A stretch of 21,666 nucleotides of DNA from IMG/VR virus record IMGVR_UViG_3300007345_000335, positions 1 through 21,666 of that record. One strand, given 5' to 3'. How positions within the stretch are numbered: the stretch's first letter is position 1; each line of letters starts with the position of its first letter. Below the pieces are notes generated by a model. That model was not told the DNA's origin, searched no databases, and saw only the letters and a program-made list of their open reading frames with translations. The translations under genes were made by a program, and so were the position numbers. Of this stretch, positions 13,501 to 19,684 are shown piece after piece. The DNA is from a virus.

Positions 13501-15950
13501 TCTGTTGTTTTCTTCTTCTCAGGCTTAACAGGGGCCTCCTCAGCAGCTTTTTTAGGTTTAGTTGGGGGTGGGGTAGCACCCTCCTCTGTCTCCTCTTGAG
13601 CGGCCTCTGGTTTCGTCTCAGGAGCAGGCGCAGGTTTGGTAGTTGCTTTAACCTTGGGCTCTGCTGCAGCACGCTCTCTTGCATCTGCTTCGCGCTCAGC
13701 CCTAAGATCTTTGATTCTGCTGTCTACTTCTTTTCTAAATAAGCTTCTAGCTTCCGGACCAAGCTCTCTCCCAACGGACTCAGCCTCTGACTCAGACATT
13801 GCTTTGATGGTTCTAATAGGAGTATCGTCATCCACATTTAAATATGGAGTAATGAATCTGTAAGCCCTATCTTCTGCCTCCAGCTTGTTAATCTCGACTT
13901 GTCTTGCTTGGGATTCTGCCTCACGAGCAGCTTGACGATCATCAATTTCACGCCTAGTACGCTCCTGTTCTGCTTGTTGTTTGGCAGCGTCGGCTTGCTC
14001 AGCCTCCATTCTTGCAAGTCTTTCTTGCTCAAAAGCTCTCAAGTCTTCCAATGTTGGAGAAGGTGAGGCTTCTGGAATTCCCTGCGCTCTACGTCTTGCT
14101 CTCTCCTGTGCTGCCCTAGCCTCATTAAGCATGTCAACATCTTGCGCTGTTTCTGGTACGCCCTGAGCCTTACGCCTCGCCCTTTGCACCGCCTCACCAC
14201 CAACTTCAACATCTGCATTGGTAAGAGTAGTTGGACCAAGACCAGTTTTAATTACTGGTTCTTCAGACTTAGCCCCTTCATCTGCACGTCGTCTTATTTC
14301 TTCAGTAAGAGCAATGTCTTCTTCAGTTGCAGCAGCAGCCCTAGCACGCTCTTGTGCTCTCTGCTCTCCCGCAATGGTAGGCATCTCAACTCCACGGGCC
14401 TGATCAATTCTTGCTTGCTCTTCGGCTCTTCGCTGCCTGCCTTGCTCAAGAATTCTGGACATTCTTGGCATCAAAGGCTCTGGCTGTGGGGCAGCTTGAG
14501 GCATATCGTATTCGCCTTCTATTGGCTGCTCTCCTACAAATACACCTGAAGCATCATCTCTGCGAGGAAGTATTTCTGGCATAGAAGTTTGAGCGTCTAC
14601 ATCTACTTCTTCACCAGCTTGTCCAGCTGCTTCAAGCCCAGCATCTGCTCGTTCTGCAATAGTTCTTGATGTTTCTTCCTCAAGAGTTGGCTCAGTTCTT
14701 CCTCCGCCTATTTCAATGGTAAGCTTTCCATCTTTAATAGTAACGCCCGGAGGTAGATTATTTGGATCAACATTTTCCAATATGCCAAATGCAGGAACCT
14801 CTATCTGAGAAGGTCCCCCTTCTACAGGAGTAACAATATTTCCTTCTTGATCCCTTACTCCCTCTCCCTCTTGTGTTGGAGTGGTGTCTACATCAACCTC
14901 TTCTCCTAACTGGCCAGCAGTTTCTGGAGTTTCAACAACGTCAGGAGAAACGGTTGGGTAAGCAACATTAAGCTTCGTCAAGTTCTTTGCGTTCTTGACC
15001 TTTTTTATCTCACGATTAATTCTTATCTTTGCAATTCTATTTGGAGCGTTTTCTAGTTCCTGCTCCAGAGTTGCAACAATCTCATCCTTTCTTGTTTCTA
15101 ATGCTCTTTTAGCTGACTGTCTATTTGAGTGTTGAACTGCTTGACCGGTAACGGTAAAGCCAGTAGTTCCAAGACCGCCAAGAACTTCCAAGAAAGCTTG
15201 CTTGCCAATGTCCTCAGCAGTAAGCTTAGCGTCAGTTCCTATCTTAGTAAGAATTTCCTCTGATGCTCCGCCTGCAGCCTCCCATCCAAGATCTCTCTTA
15301 ATGGCATTTAATGAAACCTTTAAAAGGCCTGCATCTGCAAGTTTTTTAGATGGCGCAAGAAATGGCAATCGCTCAGCAGCAACGTTTATAACAGCGCTAG
15401 TAGCTGCAGCGGCAACATCTAAAGGGCTCGCCTCATTATTTGTAAGGCCCTTATTCGCCATTCTTTCATTAAGCGTTCTTTCTGTCTCAGAAACAAGAAG
15501 AGGAGCGCCCATTGCTGGAATAGCAGAAAGCAAGTACGCGGCAGCGTTAGGAAATTGGTCTCTTACAAAAAGCAATGAGGGCATAAAGTCCCCATTCTTT
15601 AGACCCTCAAATACTTCATCACCAGTTACTTTGATACGATCAGATTCTGTTGCTTTTGATACACCCATCAAAATATCTTGGGCAGTCCTAAAAATAGAAG
15701 CGCCAGTTGACTGCCAATCAGAATCATCAGCGTCATCATCTATCCACTCAAACACAGTTCCAGCAGCGCCGGATAGATTGCCAACAATAGATGAAAGAGT
15801 AGATACAAAATCACCAGCAGCCCCAGTAAACGTCCAATCACTTGAAGAAGCAGCAGTCTCCGTAGGTTGCGACACAGCGCTAGGAGATTGAGGTCTGTAG
15901 GTGTCTGTGATACTACCTAGTAAAGCTTGTACATCTGGTTGAGTAGCCAT
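7524..15950 (-). CDS. Giant 2808-residue polyvalent/ejection protein with zincin-like, ADP-ribosyltransferase-like and LPD38-like regions
   Basis: Seen in order: an Ala/Gly-rich N-terminus with hydrophobic segments (about 125-290); a long Glu/Arg/Lys/Ala/Pro linker (about 300-900) with repeated motifs, then more charged coiled-coil sequence. A metallopeptidase-like helix LHELGVHYG has His1645, Glu1646 and His1650, with WEEVLAH at 1725 as candidate third ligand. An ADP-ribosyltransferase-like unit (about 1815-1995) begins IVYHGSL with His1823 and ends GYDSIKYTN...EDYGSSSYILL. The C-terminal part carries MPLGSPFITFNAKAL (near 2515), the LPD38-type signature of phage polyvalent proteins. Such proteins are thought to be packaged and delivered with DNA to act on host targets; virion location is inferred from the operon. 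AAGGA lies six bases before the ATG, which overlaps the upstream stop. Catalytic activity is unproven. Confidence 0.8.
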   Translation of the reverse strand: MATQPDVQALLGSITDTYRPQSPSAVSQPTETAASSSDWTFTGAAGDFVSTLSSIVGNLSGAAGTVFEWIDDDADDSDWQSTGASIFRTAQDILMGVSKATESDRIKVTGDEVFEGLKNGDFMPSLLFVRDQFPNAAAYLLSAIPAMGAPLLVSETERTLNERMANKGLTNNEASPLDVAAAATSAVINVAAERLPFLAPSKKLADAGLLKVSLNAIKRDLGWEAAGGASEEILTKIGTDAKLTAEDIGKQAFLEVLGGLGTTGFTVTGQAVQHSNRQSAKRALETRKDEIVATLEQELENAPNRIAKIRINREIKKVKNAKNLTKLNVAYPTVSPDVVETPETAGQLGEEVDVDTTPTQEGEGVRDQEGNIVTPVEGGPSQIEVPAFGILENVDPNNLPPGVTIKDGKLTIEIGGGRTEPTLEEETSRTIAERADAGLEAAGQAGEEVDVDAQTSMPEILPRRDDASGVFVGEQPIEGEYDMPQAAPQPEPLMPRMSRILEQGRQRRAEEQARIDQARGVEMPTIAGEQRAQERARAAAATEEDIALTEEIRRRADEGAKSEEPVIKTGLGPTTLTNADVEVGGEAVQRARRKAQGVPETAQDVDMLNEARAAQERARRRAQGIPEASPSPTLEDLRAFEQERLARMEAEQADAAKQQAEQERTRREIDDRQAAREAESQARQVEINKLEAEDRAYRFITPYLNVDDDTPIRTIKAMSESEAESVGRELGPEARSLFRKEVDSRIKDLRAEREADARERAAAEPKVKATTKPAPAPETKPEAAQEETEEGATPPPTKPKKAAEEAPVKPEKKKTTEDKRETKKAEEKAAEPKAKPEIEQEAEPTKEPSKRQKDRAVVWREKKDGAISGTLNGYPTTIRSTDAENVYNVTYRGETVEFTGSLDSVKNAAISRFGSDAQKSKLKSGADKQKIANLQKEIDEQKVLIEIEKKAIADVTAQNFVVNKAIQKRADVIRNDSRLSKFADNYLEQARRYAANRTVLNTGQTKLTNLNAELSKLQGKKPSKGKQVEEPKESKRKYSTPQELPNIPGKMGEIKKLNNPLEKGKPYQTYVDGEPFKASTNRLNASNMLNRATQEELDKIYQRRVDKASKESTAAEREASRISRARKRSAIITSKQEAKVSSAEERKAAILAEAKDQGIGKFAGRARIPQTIPGKSGDKNSKDKRDIVPSVKTNYHLSERMSSAGYDVAVQYKGKGIEIVYFSAADLNDARRISDSVQQQPFLFYDYITSQIENDKAVLAPVDVVDNANEILAAQRRIDRINDKSKKDKKPLTSEQKATIADAKKEIKNLQSKPQIKYAMVPSNPDESLQDWFELLLDKGVLDSAFIGNIAGEDVADVASKAIKSSEADAQREEAEEEELFLKDRYSETDDAEILDAAARVDELKKKEIAEVFAEEKDVVEDIQSLSDQFLDDYTVMMDMWESGEKDTVLLTLNNTKKNGGMSLGDLKKLAESIESQESSFQLYPDKFFKSKEGVDYRDKKKKPSKSTYVLAITEWLNSDQEIDTSYIEDESNFIVDDDDLGWGDSNIKESRSAAPEKGFESPVLASNALMSEMNDIWGSKATKRMIDIGFIKLMTYNQVVSSSQRYKNIKKETNAFVDAQNGSVVFIIDNIANNTNDVRGLILHELGVHYGKNILSDREFAQVLDQIYKLHRTGDEVVVDAVNAVLDNYYGKRIPLSELKIGAPARNIGEFDRWVRNEDNSSFWEEVLAHVIQFKAADIKPSLWNKITKAFNRFFAKILKPFDPNAKPEVSVDDIVSLVQYSVGRVPAHALRTYEGAAKDRLAVIRRNKFLKDSKVKDIVYHGSLVNFTAPVFEKTELGLHVGTRQAAAERLESIAEGQFLPRSDQEVMYSGYASIKNPLEMADLGAFDNPFAWIREVLLEDASENDTLNKILEVAYSIAKGEKKLSTTVSEAQRKSFAKKVRNILLEDGYDSIKYTNEKEDYGSSSYILLNDGQFKSEQAILYDDKAVSIFESRGKRIIGDAVQNTQAAEKGRSIMQSSFKAIQKYIEPLMTVNEYKVLEEARMLMKGEKEKYANLGRVLNDVLRNAKTPAEKRALQEFFETRDASPDRISNKKISYAPFESVLRGTRPGPKNEAKMTVREGAVRAKRMIEDLGERLVNAGVLDRDQFEGLRGKYLPRVYLEFVMKGQDKIGSGFMTGSMGYTRARKDEESVIQGLISGRIKDPAYLASRYITMAGTDLATIDLLNFIASAPLTNGWVIPNQIMEIDGVTGSTFYFKELSDGMKQRAAILRSKGQAADANATEAFARRIDSEIAKRPEIANVDTKKYKKVPNSVRYGAMRGLYLDKRIWDDIVQQGIISSQNEVLNSVLRFASKAQKTFKYTHVPMQIPAQSRNAISNLTLLNSSGVPIHRIPNLISKSLNEIINNGKYMELARKYGIETTTFSSEELGSIDKQLAQLQKDEDGMTGFFAKTKLAMDQFNVFGRMYQKTEVLFKIAKLIDGVERLGLSEAEAAIKANEALLDYGNVSPLLRTLRSMPLGSPFITFNAKALTQIMRNIKDHPVANLKFIALPYLMAEMFMAQFDDIDDEELEALKKFVPEYAEGNMNVFFLPYKDDNGKWVAFDMSYFLPWGAHYSMMKDIAKGELGEAWKTVGIFGGPVQGLISGMQNIDPFTGQEIWNESDPTSQQAQDIMMFMASYMLPPMILPRNKSGDISAGGGPLWKSAAVADLIEGNIGKDGLAKYGSVDAALSWFGINTIKIGPYEMQNKYYWKQREIDDIISRAYKVLQDPNLSPAKRQDLYDEYRLLASQKYLELQKWSEAASKVPL

Positions 15951-17386
15951 TAATATTCCTTCAATACTTCGTTGATTAAGCCGCCGCCTGTTCTGACTTT
16001 GTTACCATATTTATCAACTGTATCTCCGGGTTTAGATGTTTTTGAAGCGCCCATACCCCTAAAGATATTGGCAAACCTTTTTTGAAACTCTGCATTGCTG
16101 ATCTGTCCTTTTAAGAACTGAGTAATTCCAGCATCTTCTGCTGCTAGCGCAATCAGCTGGTCTTGGAATGTTTTATTAAATACGATATTATCTAATTGAT
16201 CAGCTGTCATGCCAAGATATTTTTCTGCAATTGGTCTAATAAATACGCCATATTTAAACTGACCAACACCAACAGCCTTGTCTCCGTATTTTTCTCTGAT
16301 CTGTTTAATAGTCATGTTTGTTAACTCAGAGTCCCCCTTCGTACTACCTGCAACAGCGTTGTATCCATTAACATTAGATTCGGCAGCTTTAACAAGAGGT
16401 GCAAGCTCCCTAATAAGTCCTGATTTTTTAATCTCAATATCTTCAGATTCTTTTGGTATGTTTGTTGGGTACACGTCTACGGAGCCCATTTCCATAACAT
16501 TTGGATCATTCCAAGGTTGCTGAGAAAGCCTGTAGTTAACAGCTTCCTCGCTAAAAGGATCTTCAAAGGTAACAGTTTCTGATGCTGGTTCAGTAGTAGC
16601 AATACTGCTTCCACCCAACAGACCACCCTCCATCATCAGTTGCTCTGCTTGTCCTACATCACCTTCAAATATAGTTCCCTCTGGTGTACCGCTACCTATT
16701 AAACTACCGATTCTTCCTTCTAATGCTTCCTCTCCTCCGGCAATTGCAATAATTGCCTCTTTTATTTCTTGTTTAATATCGTCAGGAAGAGATTTAATAA
16801 TGCCGTCAGCAATCTTTATCACTTCATCTTTTGCTAATTTACCCAATGGGCTGTTAAAAAATTCTTCAGCGGTTTCTTTTGCTGCTGCAACAGCATCTCT
16901 CTGCATCTGTTCTTTGTTAATACCACCGGGAGGAGTTTTGTAACTATCCCCTTTAAACAATGCATCAGGAGTGTCAGATTTTTTTATTGCATTTAAACTC
17001 GCTACTGCCTCAAGAGCTTTCTCAGCTGCCTCAGCAGCTTGTTGTCTTGTAACATTTGAAGAACCAATATAAAAAGCACCTAAGATTGCTTGAGCATCAT
17101 CAATAGAGGCTAACGTAGTTAGCACTTGTTGTTTTGTTTGAGGATCAAGAGATCCTTTCATTGGATCAGTCTCTAATAATTTTATCCAGTCACTAGATTT
17201 TTTTCCTAATTGCTCATACAAAAATTTGTATTTATCTTCCTGTCTAATTAGAGCAGCGCTTTCAATACCAGCTTGATATCTTTCTTCTTCTTTTAAAGCG
17301 GCTTCTTTTGCTGCCACAACAGGGGCAATTTCTTGCATTCCAGTGCCAACTGCACTTAACAAACCTCCCAACTTTTTAATTGCCAT
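15950..17386 (-). CDS. Internal virion protein with C-terminal lytic-transglycosylase-like (lysozyme-fold) domain
   Basis: 478 residues. The N-terminal part is a long Ala/Glu/Lys-rich helical region typical of ejected internal proteins. The last 150 residues look like a muralytic domain: LVKAAESNVNGYNAVAG with candidate catalytic Glu336, then LTNMTIKQIREKYG, AVGVGQFKYGVF with the Gly-Gln-Phe at 375-377, and an EKYLGMTADQLDN...FQDQLIALA tail. This E...G-Q-F/Y order is that of SLT/lysozyme-like virion hydrolases. Podophages place such an activity in an ejection protein to pass peptidoglycan during DNA entry (compare T7 gp16). GGAGG lies six bases before the ATG. The gene lies between small internal proteins and the giant protein, with an 11-base overlap upstream and a TAATG overlap downstream. 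Confidence 0.72.
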   Translation of the reverse strand: MAIKKLGGLLSAVGTGMQEIAPVVAAKEAALKEEERYQAGIESAALIRQEDKYKFLYEQLGKKSSDWIKLLETDPMKGSLDPQTKQQVLTTLASIDDAQAILGAFYIGSSNVTRQQAAEAAEKALEAVASLNAIKKSDTPDALFKGDSYKTPPGGINKEQMQRDAVAAAKETAEEFFNSPLGKLAKDEVIKIADGIIKSLPDDIKQEIKEAIIAIAGGEEALEGRIGSLIGSGTPEGTIFEGDVGQAEQLMMEGGLLGGSSIATTEPASETVTFEDPFSEEAVNYRLSQQPWNDPNVMEMGSVDVYPTNIPKESEDIEIKKSGLIRELAPLVKAAESNVNGYNAVAGSTKGDSELTNMTIKQIREKYGDKAVGVGQFKYGVFIRPIAEKYLGMTADQLDNIVFNKTFQDQLIALAAEDAGITQFLKGQISNAEFQKRFANIFRGMGASKTSKPGDTVDKYGNKVRTGGGLINEVLKEY

Positions 17387-17924
17387 CAGTTGCCTCCATT
17401 GGGGCTAGCATTCCGCCAGCTGGTTGAGGTTGTGGCACTCCGCCAAGCGCTCCGGTAAGCATGTTCATTAAAGATTCCTCTGTAACTTGAGGATCATTTG
17501 ACTCAACTGCTGCATTGATTGCATATGTTAAAGCTTCTCCTGCAAAAGCCTGTTCTTTCTGCTCGTTTGCAAAATCAATAACACCCTTGCTTTCGGCTAA
17601 ATCCATAATCTCATGAACAATCTCAGCCATAATTTCAATTTCAATACCGCGATCAATATCGTTACCATCCTCCTCTTCAAGAGCAATCTCATTAGTAACT
17701 AAGTTACCAGCAACTTCTCCTAATTTTTGAGCGCTTCCATTGCTAATCTGCTGAAGAATGTCCGCTACTCCATCAGAGTAAATGTAATCAACAATTTTTA
17801 ATACAACACCTCTAGCTTGTGCAACTTCTTGCTCTGATGCTTCTTCGATAGCAGGATCTTGATCACCTGATTCAACAGGGGATCCTGTAGGCATTGGCAT
17901 TGCTCTTGCTTGATCTTTAACCAT
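17376..17924 (-). CDS. Putative internal virion protein, acidic, unknown function
   Basis: 182 residues, strongly acidic. A flexible N-terminus (AMPMPTGSPVESGDQDP) leads into helical sequence (residues about 30-150) and a Gly/Pro/Met-rich C-terminus (GGVPQPQPAGGM). There are no catalytic motifs, signal peptide or membrane helix. AAGGA lies seven bases before the ATG. Its position between a membrane-segment protein and the transglycosylase-domain protein, in the run of genes behind the tail hub, suggests a virion or ejection component, as in other podophages where this block encodes internal proteins. No specific family is recognised, so the role is inferred from position. Confidence 0.55.
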   Translation of the reverse strand: MVKDQARAMPMPTGSPVESGDQDPAIEEASEQEVAQARGVVLKIVDYIYSDGVADILQQISNGSAQKLGEVAGNLVTNEIALEEEDGNDIDRGIEIEIMAEIVHEIMDLAESKGVIDFANEQKEQAFAGEALTYAINAAVESNDPQVTEESLMNMLTGALGGVPQPQPAGGMLAPMEATDGN

Positions 17925-17933
17925 ATTAATTCC

Positions 17934-18617
17934 TTAAGATAAAAGTCCACCACCACCAGTAGGAGGAGATGGCATTCTAGGTGGAGTGTATCCTTGCTCA
18001 GTAGTAACCCCTTCAGCATTTGCAACAGTAGGGCTGGTAAAGCCCATATAAGTTCCAGACAAAGCGTTTGCCCTATTTTTAGCTGCAAGTTCAGCCATTG
18101 CTATTTCTTCTTTAATTCTTAATTCTTCGTAATCAAATTCAAGTTGAGCTTCAAAATTTTGTTGGCTAAAATCTTCATCATCAGAAAGAAGATTCCCAGC
18201 TACCTCAAGGGCTTTTCCTCCAATGTAAAGATCCATTGAATCCATTCCTTTTATTTTTCCAAAAGTCCAAGACGCAGCTTTGCTAACTCCATCAAATATA
18301 GAGCCAAGACTGAATGAATCGGAACCAACGCCAGGTACAGATGGTGAAGTTTTGTAAGCATCTCCCATGTAAGTTGCAATAGTATTTGCAGCAGACTTAC
18401 CACCAAAACCAAATAAAGATTTAAGGCCCTTTAAAAAACCGCCGCCACCGGCAGATGAAGTTCCACCAAAAGCCCCAACTCCAGCAGCAAGAGCAGCTGT
18501 TGCTACAATAGCTGGAACAATCTTTTTCATCCTGCTTTTCTTTTTAGGAGTAACAGCTAATCTTGACAAGCCTGTTTCCCTATCAATTCCTACTGTTTTA
18601 ATCTTTGTCATTGCCAT
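17934..18617 (-). CDS. Putative internal virion protein with one membrane-like helix
   Basis: 227 residues. A basic stretch (TPKKKSRMKK, 24-32) precedes a hydrophobic Ala/Val/Gly-rich segment at about 33-50, followed by Gly/Ser-rich and Phe/Gly-rich sequence (GGGGFLKGLKSLFGFGG) and a later charged coiled-coil (residues about 150-190, FEAQLEFDYEELRIKEEIAM). A small protein with an amphipathic or hydrophobic N-terminal region plus a coiled coil, encoded with other internal proteins, fits a component that enters the host envelope during DNA ejection. That is inference from context. An alternative Met at residue 3 exists. The gene follows the upstream stop by two bases. Confidence 0.55.
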   Translation of the reverse strand: MAMTKIKTVGIDRETGLSRLAVTPKKKSRMKKIVPAIVATAALAAGVGAFGGTSSAGGGGFLKGLKSLFGFGGKSAANTIATYMGDAYKTSPSVPGVGSDSFSLGSIFDGVSKAASWTFGKIKGMDSMDLYIGGKALEVAGNLLSDDEDFSQQNFEAQLEFDYEELRIKEEIAMAELAAKNRANALSGTYMGFTSPTVANAEGVTTEQGYTPPRMPSPPTGGGGLLS

Positions 18618-18619
18618 AA

Positions 18620-19684
18620 TTAATAAAACTCCGGAGGAGTAACACTTCCTATCGCAGCCTCAGCAGCTCCAGCACTCATTCCGGGTTGAGTTGCAATAGA
18701 TGTTCTAGCATTAAGAACTGCTCTCCAATTTGCAGATCTTTCCGCTAACTGACGAAGAGACATGTCAATACTTCCCTGAAGTTTAGACAAGAAAGATTTA
18801 TAGTATGCTTCGTTTTGAGCAGCTTTAAATTCATTACTATAGTTTTGATTAGCTAATCTTTGTTGCATAAAAGCATCAGCATCCCTTTGTGCAATAGGAA
18901 CAGCTACAGATAAGATTGCGTTCATAACAGCCTCTTCCGCAATCGAACTATTAAACAACCCCCTAGCAGCCATAGACTGTAATGCTTTGGTACTAGCGGC
19001 TCTAAACAATGGGTTGTTTTTGTTGATAAGAGATTTAAGTCTATTCTCTAAAACTTCTGAGCTTGCGCCTTCTTGTACAATTTCTTCTAGATCAGGAAGC
19101 TGTAATTTAGATGTATCAATTGTTGCATCTCTAATTTCTGCAGCATAATCTGTACCGCCAGAAGCAACAGATGCTGTAGGTGGCGGTGGCGGAGGAGGCG
19201 GCGAAGCAGATTTACTACCACCAGAAGATCCTCCTCCTGTTGTAGTTGTTGGTTCTATTTCTACTTTAGGTGTTTCTGCTTTAGGAGTAGAAGCTGGTTT
19301 TATAATTCCATAACCCGGTACTGGATAAAGATCTCCCTCTGCACTTCCATAAGGAACTGGAACTGTAGGAGCTCCAACATATCCAGCACTTAAACCTTTG
19401 CTAACATGTACATATTTTTCTTCCCCACCTTCACCGCCAGAAGTTCTAATTTTTTTAAATCCAGAAGCTTTTAAAGCTGCTTCTTTTTCTCTAAGCTCCT
19501 TAAGTCTTGCCATATCAGCTGCGTAGTCTGCACCGCCACCATCAGCCTCTAATCTAGGCAATCCTTGAGGAGTAATTTTAGCATCAGGCGAACCTTTAAC
19601 AGCGTCTCGCCGTCTTAAAAGTTTACGCTCTTCATTAGTAACATAAGCAAGACTTGTCTTGCCACGCTTCATTGGAATGTTCAT
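18620..19684 (-). CDS. Putative virion structural/internal protein with polyproline linker
   Basis: 354 residues in two parts. The first half is basic then Gly/Thr/Ser-rich and low in predicted structure, ending in eight consecutive prolines near residues 162-169. The second half is helical and carries LENRLKSLINKNNPLF, SMAARGLFNSSIAEEAVMNAILSVAVPIAQRDADAF and an Asn/Gln-rich continuation. That R-G-L-x-N-S-S-x-A...A-x-P-I-A-x-x-D-A pattern recurs in phage virion proteins encoded behind the tail hub, so a structural or internal role is likely, though no biochemical function is known to me. The start codon overlaps the hub gene stop (ATGA). The linker and Gly runs suggest a flexible tether between two functional halves. 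Confidence 0.6.
   Translation of the reverse strand: MNIPMKRGKTSLAYVTNEERKLLRRRDAVKGSPDAKITPQGLPRLEADGGGADYAADMARLKELREKEAALKASGFKKIRTSGGEGGEEKYVHVSKGLSAGYVGAPTVPVPYGSAEGDLYPVPGYGIIKPASTPKAETPKVEIEPTTTTGGGSSGGSKSASPPPPPPPPTASVASGGTDYAAEIRDATIDTSKLQLPDLEEIVQEGASSEVLENRLKSLINKNNPLFRAASTKALQSMAARGLFNSSIAEEAVMNAILSVAVPIAQRDADAFMQQRLANQNYSNEFKAAQNEAYYKSFLSKLQGSIDMSLRQLAERSANWRAVLNARTSIATQPGMSAGAAEAAIGSVTPPEFY

Noticed and set aside
13288-13742. Several overlapping + strand open frames of about 100 codons, rich in Phe, Leu, Ser and Cys
   Set aside because: They mirror the Lys/Glu-rich low-complexity linker of the giant protein on the other strand; hydrophobic runs are a codon-composition artefact, not membrane proteins or holins.
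15202-15891. 229-codon open frame on the + strand opposite the giant protein gene
   Set aside because: It is antisense to a well-supported N-terminal region, lacks recognisable motifs, and its Ala/Ser-rich composition is what the opposite strand of an Ala/Glu-rich gene gives. No ribosome site or operon partner.
7524-15950. Giant protein as an N4-type virion RNA polymerase
   Set aside because: Size and virion operon fit, but I see no polymerase motifs, and the C-terminal part carries LPD38-like rather than polymerase-like sequence.
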